Shown piece after piece: positions 1 to 8,518 of a stretch of DNA of 29,621 nucleotides. The notes beneath the pieces are model-generated. The model made no database searches. It was not told the DNA's origin and saw only the letters and a program-made list of their open reading frames with translations. A program made the translations under genes and the position numbers. Location of the stretch: NCBI GenBank assembly GCA_039934875.1, contig JBDTLH010000369.1, positions 1-29,621 of the forward strand. Reading direction: 5' to 3'. The first letter of the stretch is position 1; every line of letters begins with the position of its first letter. Source of the DNA: JBDTLH01 sp039934875. GTDB lineage: Bacteria; Acidobacteriota; Terriglobia; Terriglobales; Acidobacteriaceae.

Positions 1-1
1 T

Positions 2-1318
2 CAACGTAACATGGGCGCCACCGAAGCCGATTGCTCCTTCGATATCGACGGAGCCATCTACACCCTCAAACAATACGCCAAATGGGGTCAGCAACTAGAC
101 GGTAAGTTATTGAAAGAAGGCAACTTAGTCCCACTCTCCAAAACCGAAGTATTCATGGCGCAGCACTTCCAAAAGCCCCTTGAAGGGGTCGCCATCTTCA
201 TCAATGCCTTCAATTTCCCTGCCTGGGGCCTGTGGGAGAAGGCCGCACCCGCCCTCCTCTCAGGCGTCGCCGTGCTGGTAAAGCCTGCCACACCAACAGC
301 TTGGCTCACCCAGCGCATGGTCGAAGACGTCGTTAAGGGCAACATTTTGCCCGTCGGTGCGCTCTCCATCGTCTGCGGTCCCGCCCGTGATCTGCTCGAC
401 CATGTGCGCGAAAACGACGTCGTCTCCTTCACCGGATCAGCCCAAACAGCCACCTCTATCAAGCAGAATCTAAACGTCTTACATAACTCTGTCCGGGTCA
501 ATATCGAAGCCGACAGCCTCAACTCCGCCATCCTCGGACCAGACCTCCCCGGCACCCCTCCCTTCGATCTGCTGGTTAAAGAAGTAGTCCGCGAAATGAC
601 CGGAAAAGCTGGGCAAAAATGCACTGCCATTCGCAGAATCATCGCCCCTCGCCGGCATTCGCGCGCACTCGCCGAAGCCGTCTCAGGAAAACTCGCGCAA
701 ATCAAAGTGGGCGATCCCCGTAACCCCGACGTCAAGTGCGGGCCGCTGGTCAACAAAGCCCAGCAGAATGAAGCACTTAAAGGGATCAAAGCCCTCGCCG
801 CCGAAGCTGAAACTGTCTTCGGCAACGACCCAAAGTTCCAGCCGCTGGATGCCGATGACCGCGTCGCCTGCTTCCTCCAACCGACACTGCTTTATTGCGA
901 ACATCCCCTCAAGTCGAAACTGGTCAATGAGTTAGAGGTTTTCGGTCCGGTAGCCACCATTCTGCCCTACGATTCGACTGCCGAAGCGATAGAAATTGTC
1001 CGTCGTGGAGGGGGCTCGCTGGTCGCCTCCATCTTCTCCGATGTTATTGATTTCAAACGAGATGTAACTATCGGGATCGCCAGCACACATGGTCGAATTA
1101 TGGTCGTGGATAGCTCCGTCGGCGCACAGCACACCGGCCACGGCAACGTCATGCCCAACTGCCTCCACGGAGGGCCCGGCCGCGCCGGTGGGGGGGAGGA
1201 GCTCGCCGGGCTCCGCGCTCTCGCCCTCTATCATCGCCGCTTCGTCGTCCAGGGCCCGCCCGAGCTGCTCGATGCACTCTCCACAGACGCTGGCGATGCT
1301 GGCCTTCTATGGCAATAA
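2..1318 (+). CDS. PaaZ/BoxD-type aldehyde dehydrogenase, 5'-truncated by window edge
   Basis: The reading frame is open from base 2, so the gene begins outside the window; the first ATG (11) lies inside the conserved ALDH core and is not the start. The sequence shows an ALDH-superfamily core: FNFPAWG near the substrate/NAD pocket, KPATPTAW, the NAD-fold motif SFTGSAQTA, and the catalytic cysteine in KAGQKCTA (codon at 620). The pattern GATEADCSFDIDG and the ending (HHR-like YHRRFVVQG followed by a short tail) match the ALDH half of PaaZ, or BoxD, which oxidise ring-opened CoA semialdehydes in phenylacetate or benzoate degradation. The MaoC hydratase domain of bifunctional PaaZ is absent: the frame stops with TAA at 1316 and an MFS gene follows. 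No other aromatic-degradation gene is visible, so the exact substrate is uncertain. Family call is strong. Confidence 0.85.
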   Translation, partial: QRNMGATEADCSFDIDGAIYTLKQYAKWGQQLDGKLLKEGNLVPLSKTEVFMAQHFQKPLEGVAIFINAFNFPAWGLWEKAAPALLSGVAVLVKPATPTAWLTQRMVEDVVKGNILPVGALSIVCGPARDLLDHVRENDVVSFTGSAQTATSIKQNLNVLHNSVRVNIEADSLNSAILGPDLPGTPPFDLLVKEVVREMTGKAGQKCTAIRRIIAPRRHSRALAEAVSGKLAQIKVGDPRNPDVKCGPLVNKAQQNEALKGIKALAAEAETVFGNDPKFQPLDADDRVACFLQPTLLYCEHPLKSKLVNELEVFGPVATILPYDSTAEAIEIVRRGGGSLVASIFSDVIDFKRDVTIGIASTHGRIMVVDSSVGAQHTGHGNVMPNCLHGGPGRAGGGEELAGLRALALYHRRFVVQGPPELLDALSTDAGDAGLLWQ

Positions 1319-1346
1319 CCAACTTTGAATCAGAGACATAGCTCGC

Positions 1347-2594
1347 ATGACAGGTCCCGCGAAAGCCCGCCGCAACTCCCTCTGGACTCCGCTTTCCGAG
1401 CCCCTGTTTCGCGGTTTCTGGACCGTCGCTGTCATCTCCTATGTGGGCACCTGGATGCAGAACGTCGGCGCGGGCTGGTTGATGACCTCCCTGACAAGCT
1501 CCCCGATCCTGATCGGACTAGTGCAGGCGGCCATGAGCTTGCCGGTATTCCTGGTCGCCCTCCCCGCCGGTGCGCTGGCCGACATAGTAGATCGTCGCAC
1601 ACTGCTGATCTGCACCCAAATGTCGCTGGTGGTCATCTCCGCAACCCTGGGCGTTCTCACGCTGTTGGGACTGGTGGGCCCTCCCATCCTGCTCGGATTC
1701 ACGTTCTTGCTGGGCATTGGCACGGTCATCAATGATCCTGCGTGGCAGGCAATCACCCTGGAGATCGTATCTCCGCCGCAATTGGCGCCTGCTGTCGCGG
1801 TATGCTCCGCCGCCTTCAATCTGGCGCGCGCGGTCGGACCTGCGCTGGGCGGTCTGATTATCGCCCTGGCTGGTACCGGTACGGCATTTCTTATCAATAG
1901 CGCCTCTTTTCTGGGCGTTATCGTCTTTCTGTACCGCTGGAAGCGGCAGCCGGTGCAGCCATTGGTCGCCAAAGAGCATGTGCTGGGCGCGATGCGCTCG
2001 GGAATGCTCTACCTGCGTAAAGACCCCGCGATGCGCGCCGTCCTGCTGCGCACCGGTATCTTCAGCGTCGCCGCCAGTGCGCTGTGGTCCATGCTCCCCT
2101 TGATAGCCCGAAGCTTTGGATCCTTAGGCTACGGCTCCATGCTCTCCTGCTTCGGCGTCGGCGCGCTCTGCGGCGCATCCGCGCTGGCACGACTGCGTTA
2201 TCGGCTCTCGGCCGATGCCATGATTGCCGCAGGCACCGTCTCCTTTGCGGTTGCGACCTTTTTTCTCGGACGGCTGCATTCGCTACCCCTGCTTTGCGGC
2301 TTCCTCTTTTTTGCGGGATTGGGATGGATCGTGGTGGTCGCAAACCTGAATGTAGCGACGCAAACCATCTCGCCCTCATGGGTGCGCGCCCGCGCCCTCT
2401 CCATGTATGTGCTGGTACTGCAAGGGGGATTGGCGGCGGGCAGTGTACTTTGGGGCGTGATCGCCTACCACTCAAGCATTTACACCGCCCTCGCCATCGC
2501 CGCAGCCATACTGGCTCTTGGATTAGCCGCGGCCCGAGCTTATCCCGTCCGCATACCGCAATTGCACGCCGAGCCTCCCGTGACAACGCTCTAA
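1347..2594 (+). CDS. MFS transporter, MFS_3/EntS-like exporter
   Basis: A 415-residue integral membrane protein with about 10-12 hydrophobic segments. The opening, LFRGFWTVAVISYVGTWMQN and GAGWLMTSLT, is the signature of the MFS_3 (EntS/DUF894-like) branch of the major facilitator superfamily. The loop ADIVDRRTLL after the second or third segment is the usual MFS A-motif position. Members export siderophores or other small molecules by proton antiport in the inner membrane; the substrate here cannot be told. It starts 28 bases after the aldehyde dehydrogenase and is probably co-transcribed with it. No strong ribosome site is seen (only AGAGAC upstream). A 118-base gap follows before the next gene. 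Confidence 0.85.
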   Translation: MTGPAKARRNSLWTPLSEPLFRGFWTVAVISYVGTWMQNVGAGWLMTSLTSSPILIGLVQAAMSLPVFLVALPAGALADIVDRRTLLICTQMSLVVISATLGVLTLLGLVGPPILLGFTFLLGIGTVINDPAWQAITLEIVSPPQLAPAVAVCSAAFNLARAVGPALGGLIIALAGTGTAFLINSASFLGVIVFLYRWKRQPVQPLVAKEHVLGAMRSGMLYLRKDPAMRAVLLRTGIFSVAASALWSMLPLIARSFGSLGYGSMLSCFGVGALCGASALARLRYRLSADAMIAAGTVSFAVATFFLGRLHSLPLLCGFLFFAGLGWIVVVANLNVATQTISPSWVRARALSMYVLVLQGGLAAGSVLWGVIAYHSSIYTALAIAAAILALGLAAARAYPVRIPQLHAEPPVTTL

Positions 2595-2599
2595 GCCAA

Positions 2600-2641
2600 G
2601 GGCCAGAGGTCAGAGGTAAGGAGGCAGACATCAGAGTCACG
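2600..2641. repeat. Short degenerate direct repeat (AGAGGT/CAGAG type)
   Basis: The gap after the MFS gene holds an imperfect purine-rich series: CAGAGGT is followed at once by CAGAGGT-like and AGGAGG units, then CAGACAT and CAGAGTC. The unit is 7-8 bases and drifts quickly. It may be replication slippage or a decayed dispersed intergenic repeat. It does not encode anything I can recognise. Confidence 0.4.
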
Positions 2642-2702
2642 TCGGGGGCTGGGTGCCGCTTTAGTATCTGACTCTTTTCTTGCTGTCCCTTAGAATGCAA
2701 TC

Positions 2703-2707
2703 AGGAG
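2703..2707 (+). promoter_or_regulatory. Ribosome binding site AGGAG deciding a TTG start
   Basis: AGGAG lies 5 bases before a TTG at 2713. The in-frame ATG at 2695 and TTG at 2680 have no such site. This is the main reason to place the start of the PLP enzyme at 2713. Confidence 0.55.
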
Positions 2708-2712
2708 TTCCC

Positions 2713-3903
2713 TTGACACCTGACAATTTCAACTCCGCAACGGTCTGTGTCCACGCCGGGGAAGCGCAGATGCGCGATTCCGGCTCACCCCTTGCTACTC
2801 CCATCGTTCAGACCTCCGTGTTTACGACCGATGTCTCCACTCTCAAGCGGCTCGCCGCCGGGGAATCTTCGGCGTACATGTACACCCGCTATGCCAATCC
2901 CACGACGCGCGCAGCCGAAGAAAAGATCGCCGCCCTCGAATCCACGCCGGAGTTGCGCGGTATTGACTGCCTGGTGACCGCCAGCGGCCAGGCCGCCACC
3001 CTCTGCGCCATCCTGGGTACCTGCCGCGCGGGAGATAAGATAGTCGCCATGCAGGACCTCTACGGGGGCACCCTGAAGCTCTTCTCTGAAGTTTGCGAAC
3101 GCTTTGCTATTTCGATCCAACTCGTCCCGTTCTCAGACCTCGCCCATTTCGACCGGTATCTCTCAGCAAATACGAAGCTCGTCGTGCTCGAATCTCCCAC
3201 TAATCCGACCCTGCGTTGCCCTGATCTGCGGGCCCTCACCGACGCCGCTCATCGAGCGGGCGCCCTCGTCCTGGTGGACAACACCTTCGCCACCCCCGTT
3301 CTACAGCAGCCGCTCTCGCTGGGCGCAGATATGGTGATGCACTCCGCCACTAAGTATCTCGGCGGACACAGCGACCTCACCGCCGGGGCGCTCTGCGGCA
3401 GCAAGTCTCTTATCGACTCCTGCCGCCGCATGAACCTGCTGATGGGAGCCACCCTCGACCCACACGCCTCGTATCTACTGGTGCGCGGCATGAAGACCCT
3501 AGATCTGCGGATGGAGCGTGCTTCCGCGAACGCCCGTGGTCTGGCGCAAGCTCTCTCCGCCCATAGTGGGGTTGCCCGCGTGTACTATCCCGAAATCTCG
3601 CCCCGCTCTGGTCACGCGCCGGCGCTAAACCAAATGAAATCAGGGGGCGCCATGCTCTCCCTCGAGCTCTCAGGCGGCGGCTCCGCGGCAGAACGGTTTA
3701 TCGAGCGTCTAAAGCTGTGGGTGCTGGCGACCAGCCTTGGGGGCGTGGAATCAACCGTCTCGTATCCCGTTCTCTCCTCCCACGTGGGACTCGATTCCAT
3801 GTGGCCCGCGCTCGGCATTACCCCCGGGCTGGTACGCCTCTCTGTCGGGATCGAATCCCATGATGATTTATTGGCAGATCTGGAACAGGCGCTCGCTTCA
3901 TGA
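2713..3903 (+). CDS. Cystathionine gamma-synthase/lyase family PLP enzyme
   Basis: A 396-residue fold-type I PLP enzyme of the Cys/Met metabolism family (cystathionine gamma-synthase, cystathionine beta- or gamma-lyase, methionine gamma-lyase). Seen motifs are YTRYANPT near residue 60, ASGQAA for phosphate binding, VDNTFATP holding the pyridine-ring aspartate, and SATKYLGGHSD with the Schiff-base lysine at about residue 214. The C-terminus has SLGGVEST and the usual GLVRLSVGIE. SYPVLSSH replaces the more usual HPA-x-MTHA, so choosing between synthase and lyase from sequence is unsafe. The TTG start at 2713 is chosen for its AGGAG site; an ATG at 2695 would add six residues. The stop overlaps the start of the next gene by 4 bases (ATGA), which points to coupled translation. 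Confidence 0.85.
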   Translation: MTPDNFNSATVCVHAGEAQMRDSGSPLATPIVQTSVFTTDVSTLKRLAAGESSAYMYTRYANPTTRAAEEKIAALESTPELRGIDCLVTASGQAATLCAILGTCRAGDKIVAMQDLYGGTLKLFSEVCERFAISIQLVPFSDLAHFDRYLSANTKLVVLESPTNPTLRCPDLRALTDAAHRAGALVLVDNTFATPVLQQPLSLGADMVMHSATKYLGGHSDLTAGALCGSKSLIDSCRRMNLLMGATLDPHASYLLVRGMKTLDLRMERASANARGLAQALSAHSGVARVYYPEISPRSGHAPALNQMKSGGAMLSLELSGGGSAAERFIERLKLWVLATSLGGVESTVSYPVLSSHVGLDSMWPALGITPGLVRLSVGIESHDDLLADLEQALAS

Positions 3904-5768
3904 TGATCAAGAACTCGCATATTCGCAAAAAGAGACAAGGGACAGCTCTGTCCCACATCTCTTATCCGTTATCGCTCCGTTTTTGTCCGTTATCCCTGCT
4001 GTTGCTTACCTTCGTCTCCTGCGGTCCCAAACAGCCCGTTTCAAAAGCCAAGACGATTCCCGCTCCGCAAGCCATGGCTCCAACGATCCATCCGCCAACT
4101 CCCGCACCCGCCAAAACGCCCTCGGCGGCTCCGAAAACAGCTCCGGAGCGGGATACCGTCGCCCTCCAGATCTCCCGCGCCGACGGTGAATACCAGCGGG
4201 GTGAGGCCAATTACAACTCCGGACATCTGGAGGCCGCCAAGCTAAACTTCGATAATGCGGTGAACATGCTCCTCTCGGGACCGATCTCCCCCAAATCCGA
4301 CCCTCGCCTGATGCAGGAATTCGAAAAGATCGTCCAGCAAGTTAACCGGCTCGAAATGGCGGCGCTGCAGCAAGGGGATGGATTCAGCGAACAAAACAGC
4401 GTCCCGGCGCCGATTATAGAACTTAACGAGATGACCTTCCCGGTTGATCCCAATGTCAAGGCGGCAGCGCAAGCGGAACTCGCCGTCACCACCTCCGATC
4501 TGCCGCTAGTCATTAACGACTATGTAGCCGGCTTCCTCAGCTTTTTCTCGACCCCCAAGGGACACAGCACCATCGAGCGCGCCCTGGTGCGTGCTGGAAA
4601 ATACCGTCCCATGGTGGAGCGCATCCTGCGGGAAGAGGGCGTCCCTCAGGACATCATTTATCTCGCCCAAGCTGAGTCCGGATTCCAGCCCACCGCGCTC
4701 AACCCCTCGGGCGCACGCGGCATGTGGCAGCTCATGCCTGCCCGTGGCGGCGAATATGGCCTGCGCCACACATGGTGGATCGACGAGCGCGAGGACCCCG
4801 AGAAATCCACCCGCGCGGCTGCGCGGCATCTGCACGATCTTTACAAGCAGTTCGGAGACTGGTACCTCGCCATGGCCGCCTATGATTCGGGCCCGGGCAA
4901 CGTGCAATATGCGGTGGAAAAGACGGGATACGCCGATTTTTGGGAGCTCTACAGGCGCAACGTGCTCCCGGGGGAGACCAAGAACTACGTTCCTATTATC
5001 ATCGCGATGACCATTGCGGCTAAAAATCCCCAACAATACGGTCTCAGCGATATAGTCCCTGAGCTTCCTCTCGAAATCGAAAGCGTCAAAGTAGATTATC
5101 CGGTCGATCTCCGCCTCGTCGCCGAGTGTGCCGACGTGACCTTACAGAAGCTCCAGGACCTCAACCCGAGCCTGCTTCGCCTCACCACGCCCAAGGACAC
5201 CAGCTTCGATCTTCATCTGCCGGTGGGCAGCAAAGACCGTTACCTGGCCGCGATCAGTCTGATCCCCGTAGATAAGCGTGTGAGTTGGCGATACCACCCC
5301 TTGGAGCCCGGAGACACCCTGGGTACGCTTGCCCGCAAGTACCACACGTCATCGCGGGCGATCGCCGAAGCGAATAACCTCGATAACGAAGACGCGCCGC
5401 TGCGTCAGGCAAAACTCATCATCCCCATCACTGCCAGCCGCGCGGTCGCGGACGGCTCTTTCAACTTTTCCAAGACACCCACCCATTACTCCGTCCGGCG
5501 GGGAGACACCGTGCTTTCTATTGCCGATCGCTTCGGAGTCCCCGCCGAGCGAGTCCGCCACTGGAATAACCTGCACGGGAACTCCGTGAAAGCGGGACGC
5601 CGTCTCGCTATCTTTCTTCCGCGCACAGAGCTCGAAGGAACCGCTCCCCGGGCCAGAAAACGCAGTCGCAAGAGTCCTGCGCGCGGGACCACCAAGTCTT
5701 CCGCCCGGCAAGTTGCAAACAGTAAGGCGAAGAAAAGAGTTCACAGCGCCGCGCAGGCTGATAGATAG
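3900..5768 (+). CDS. mltD: Lipoprotein lytic transglycosylase with SLT and two LysM domains (MltD-like)
   Basis: This 622-residue protein cleaves the MurNAc-GlcNAc bond of peptidoglycan to leave 1,6-anhydroMurNAc ends. The N-terminus is long and basic, then a hydrophobic stretch ends in TFVSC, a slightly atypical lipobox (cysteine near residue 41), so it is probably a lipoprotein. A Pro/Ala-rich linker follows. The SLT domain covers about residues 210-375, with catalytic Glu259 in AQAESGFQP, then GARGMWQLMP and MAAYDSGPGNV (usual AAYNSG). Two LysM repeats lie near 462-508 and 527-575, and the last 45 residues are a Lys/Arg/Ser-rich tail. The start ATG overlaps the previous stop. A perfect inverted repeat sits inside the first codons. 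It sits just upstream of mutS-nagZ-anmK, and its products are the substrates of NagZ and AnmK. Confidence 0.9.
   Translation: MMIKNSHIRKKRQGTALSHISYPLSLRFCPLSLLLLTFVSCGPKQPVSKAKTIPAPQAMAPTIHPPTPAPAKTPSAAPKTAPERDTVALQISRADGEYQRGEANYNSGHLEAAKLNFDNAVNMLLSGPISPKSDPRLMQEFEKIVQQVNRLEMAALQQGDGFSEQNSVPAPIIELNEMTFPVDPNVKAAAQAELAVTTSDLPLVINDYVAGFLSFFSTPKGHSTIERALVRAGKYRPMVERILREEGVPQDIIYLAQAESGFQPTALNPSGARGMWQLMPARGGEYGLRHTWWIDEREDPEKSTRAAARHLHDLYKQFGDWYLAMAAYDSGPGNVQYAVEKTGYADFWELYRRNVLPGETKNYVPIIIAMTIAAKNPQQYGLSDIVPELPLEIESVKVDYPVDLRLVAECADVTLQKLQDLNPSLLRLTTPKDTSFDLHLPVGSKDRYLAAISLIPVDKRVSWRYHPLEPGDTLGTLARKYHTSSRAIAEANNLDNEDAPLRQAKLIIPITASRAVADGSFNFSKTPTHYSVRRGDTVLSIADRFGVPAERVRHWNNLHGNSVKAGRRLAIFLPRTELEGTAPRARKRSRKSPARGTTKSSARQVANSKAKKRVHSAAQADR
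3939..3954. repeat. Inverted repeat GGGACAG-CT-CTGTCCC
   Basis: A perfect 7-base inverted repeat with a 2-base centre lies in codons 14-18 of the transglycosylase gene, within the poorly conserved part before the signal peptide. The ten bases AAGGGACAGC at 3937-3946 also occur in reverse orientation at 2682-2691, so they flank the PLP-enzyme gene. It resembles short REP-like palindromes, but only these copies are seen here. It could also affect translation of the lipoprotein by folding near its start codon. Confidence 0.5.
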
Positions 5769-5880
5769 CCTCCGGCCATTCGGAGAGTTCGAATCCAATG
5801 GTTATCAGAGTCTCCTTAGAATGGTTTTGCCGAGACCGATAGCAGTCAATGAACTGTTATGCTTCGGTTCATACCTCCTG

Positions 5881-8517
5881 ATGTCGGAACCCTCCACACC
5901 GCTGATGCGGCAATACGTCGCGATCAAGAAGCAACATCCCGACGCGCTGCTCTTCTTCCGTCTTGGCGACTTCTATGAGCTCTTCTTTGAGGATGCCATC
6001 ACTGCCGCCCGGGAGCTAGAGATCACCCTCACCTCACGCAACAAGGAGAGCGCACAGTCGGTTCCCATGTGTGGGGTACCGTATCATTCCGCGGAAGGAT
6101 ATCTGTCAAAGCTGCTGCGCAAGGGCTTTCGCGTGGCTATCTGCGAGCAGATGGAAGCGCCTTCGGCGGCGAAGAAGCTGGTGCGGCGCGAGGTCACGCG
6201 CGTACTGACGCCGGGGACAGCAATCGATTCTGCGCTGGCAGGGGAGCAGAACAACTTTCTGGCAGCGGTGGCGCGCTCCGACTCCCGCTCTGATTCGCAG
6301 ACGATCGGATTGGCGGCGCTAGACCTCTCCACCGGAGAGTTCCGCGCTACCGAATTCAGCGGACCCGATGCGGAGCGAAGGATACACGAGGAGTTGCAGC
6401 AGTTGCGCCCACGTGAGTTGCTGGTCGCCTCCGCGATGCCGCTCTTTGATCAGCTAGAACAGGATGAACGGGTTTTGCCCGGCTGCACCTGGACTGCGCT
6501 CGACGATTGGGTATTCGCGCCGGACTATGCGCTGCCCTTGCTGGAGAACCAGTTCGGCGTGCTCTCGCTCGAAGGCTTCGGCCTGAGCGGACGCGCGGCG
6601 GCATCCTGCGCGGCGGGCAGCGTGCTGCATTACATCCGCAATACCCAGCAAGGGACGCTGGCGCACATCGACCGCATCGGTTTCTATGAGCGGCAGGATT
6701 GTCTCGCACTGGACGCCGTCACCGTTCGGAACCTGGAGTTGATCGAGCCGCTGTTCACCGGATCAGGCGATAGCTCGACCCTTTACCGCACCCTTGATGC
6801 GTGCATCACGCCCATGGGCAAGCGCTTGCTGCGAGCGTGGATCGTACGCCCCGCCATCGATCGCGAGATGATCGCCGCGCGCCAGCATGCCGTGGCCGCG
6901 CTGCTCGCCGACATGATCCAACGTGAGGAGGTGCGTGCGTCTCTATCCGGAGTGCTCGATCTCGAGCGCCTGCTCAGCCGAGTCACGCTTGAGAGTGCGA
7001 ACCCGCGCGATCTGCTGGCCCTGGCGCAATCAATTGCCAGGCTGCCTCACGTACGCCGCGCCATCTCGCAGGTGAGCAGCCCCTCGAAGCGGCTGCCAGC
7101 TCTGCATGACCTGATCGACGAACTTGACGATGTGCGCGGCCGCATCGAAGCTATGGTCAATGCCGAGCCGCCCGTCACGCTGCAGGATGGCGGCGTAATC
7201 CGTGACGGGGCTGACACTCAGCTTGACGAATTGCGCGGTCTGAATCGCAATGGTAAACAATACATTGCGCAGATCGAAGAGCGCGAGCGGGCGCGCACCG
7301 GGATCGGTTCACTAAAGATCAAATTCAACAGTGTATTTGGCTACTACCTTGAGATCACCAAATCGAACTTGCGGCAGGTCCCCGCGGATTACGAGCGCAA
7401 GCAAACACTGGTGAATGCCGAGCGCTACACCACTCCCGAGTTGAAAGAGTATGAGACCAAGGTGCTGGACGCGCAGGAGCGGATTGTCGAGATCGAGCGG
7501 CGGCTTTTCGCGGAGCTGCGCTCGTCGGTAGCGGCGGAGGCGAAGCGGATTCGCCGGACATCGCTTGCCATTGCCGAGGTGGACGTGCTTACCTGCTTTG
7601 CGCATCTCGCGGCATCCCGTAACTATTGCCGTCCAGAGCTGTTAGAAGATGTTGAAGGAATCATTGAAATCGTGGAGGGACGCCATCCCGTAGTTGAGGC
7701 GCAGCAGGATGCAGTGACGCGCTTCGTTGCGAACAATTTATTTCTGAATGAGACAACGGACCAGATCCTGCTGCTGACCGGCCCCAACATGGGGGGCAAG
7801 AGCACCTATTTGCGACAGGCGGCGTTGATCCAGATTATGGCGCAGATGGGGTCGTATGTTCCGGCGAAGGCAGCGCGACTGGTGACTGTGGACCGCATCT
7901 TCACCCGCATTGGAGCCAGCGATAACTTGGCGCGCGGGCGCTCGACGTTTATGGTTGAAATGACGGAGACGGCTGCAATTCTGAACCTCGCGACCAGCCG
8001 CTCCCTAGTGCTGCTCGATGAGATGGGCAGAGGCACCGCGACCTATGACGGATTGGCGCTGGCTTGGGCTGTGATCGAATTCTTGCACGCGAATACCCGC
8101 GCTAAGACGCTCTTCGCCACGCATTATCATGAGCTCACCGCGCTGGCCGGAGACTTCGAGCGGGTGAAGAACCTGCGCGTCAGCGTGAAGGAGACGCCAC
8201 AGGGGATCGTCTTCCTGCGCAAGGTAGAAGCAGGCGCAGCGGACCGCAGCTATGGCATCGAAGTCGCGAAGCTTGCCGGGCTTCCGCCGGAGGTGATCGC
8301 GCGTGCTCGTGAGGTGCTGAAGGTGCACGAGCGGCAGGAGCACAAGATAGAGAAAAGTTTGGCGCAGGATATGGCGCGCGAAAGCCTGACCCAGCTTACG
8401 ATCTTTACCCCGCTTTCACAGCAGATCGTGGACCGCCTGCGAGAGACCGATCTCGACACGCTTTCGCCGCTTCAGGCATTAAACTTATTGAACGAACTTA
8501 AATCACAAATAGACTGA
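5881..8517 (+). CDS. mutS: DNA mismatch repair protein MutS
   Basis: MutS binds base mismatches and small loops as a dimer and recruits MutL in an ATP-dependent way. At 878 residues it has normal length. The mismatch-reading motif is F31-Y32-E33 in GDFYELFFEDA. The ATPase domain has Walker A GPNMGGKS (about 634-641) and Walker B LLDEMGRGT with D713-E714, where E. coli has DEIGRGT. The C-terminus ends in the usual helical segment. The frame is open back to 5713 inside the transglycosylase gene, but the residues before 5881 do not resemble MutS, so MSEPSTPLM is taken as the start; an ATG at 5821 is a less likely option. No clear ribosome site precedes either. nagZ begins one base after the stop codon, so the two are almost certainly on one message. 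Confidence 0.97.
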   Translation: MSEPSTPLMRQYVAIKKQHPDALLFFRLGDFYELFFEDAITAARELEITLTSRNKESAQSVPMCGVPYHSAEGYLSKLLRKGFRVAICEQMEAPSAAKKLVRREVTRVLTPGTAIDSALAGEQNNFLAAVARSDSRSDSQTIGLAALDLSTGEFRATEFSGPDAERRIHEELQQLRPRELLVASAMPLFDQLEQDERVLPGCTWTALDDWVFAPDYALPLLENQFGVLSLEGFGLSGRAAASCAAGSVLHYIRNTQQGTLAHIDRIGFYERQDCLALDAVTVRNLELIEPLFTGSGDSSTLYRTLDACITPMGKRLLRAWIVRPAIDREMIAARQHAVAALLADMIQREEVRASLSGVLDLERLLSRVTLESANPRDLLALAQSIARLPHVRRAISQVSSPSKRLPALHDLIDELDDVRGRIEAMVNAEPPVTLQDGGVIRDGADTQLDELRGLNRNGKQYIAQIEERERARTGIGSLKIKFNSVFGYYLEITKSNLRQVPADYERKQTLVNAERYTTPELKEYETKVLDAQERIVEIERRLFAELRSSVAAEAKRIRRTSLAIAEVDVLTCFAHLAASRNYCRPELLEDVEGIIEIVEGRHPVVEAQQDAVTRFVANNLFLNETTDQILLLTGPNMGGKSTYLRQAALIQIMAQMGSYVPAKAARLVTVDRIFTRIGASDNLARGRSTFMVEMTETAAILNLATSRSLVLLDEMGRGTATYDGLALAWAVIEFLHANTRAKTLFATHYHELTALAGDFERVKNLRVSVKETPQGIVFLRKVEAGAADRSYGIEVAKLAGLPPEVIARAREVLKVHERQEHKIEKSLAQDMARESLTQLTIFTPLSQQIVDRLRETDLDTLSPLQALNLLNELKSQID

Positions 8518-8518
8518 A

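Noticed and set aside
88..825. 245-codon open frame antisense to the aldehyde dehydrogenase gene
   Set aside because: Shadow frame of a conserved gene; Ser/Arg/Thr-rich, no domain.
1319..1346. Missing MaoC half of a bifunctional PaaZ by frameshift
   Set aside because: No MaoC-like text in any frame past 1318; an MFS gene follows at once, so this is an ALDH-only type.
5770..5785. Hairpin CTCCG/CGGAG after the transglycosylase gene
   Set aside because: 5-bp stem with no T run after it, so not an intrinsic terminator.
5785..5800. tRNA T-arm-like GAGTTCGAATCC upstream of mutS
   Set aside because: No matching acceptor or anticodon stems around it, so neither a tRNA nor a clear attachment-site remnant.
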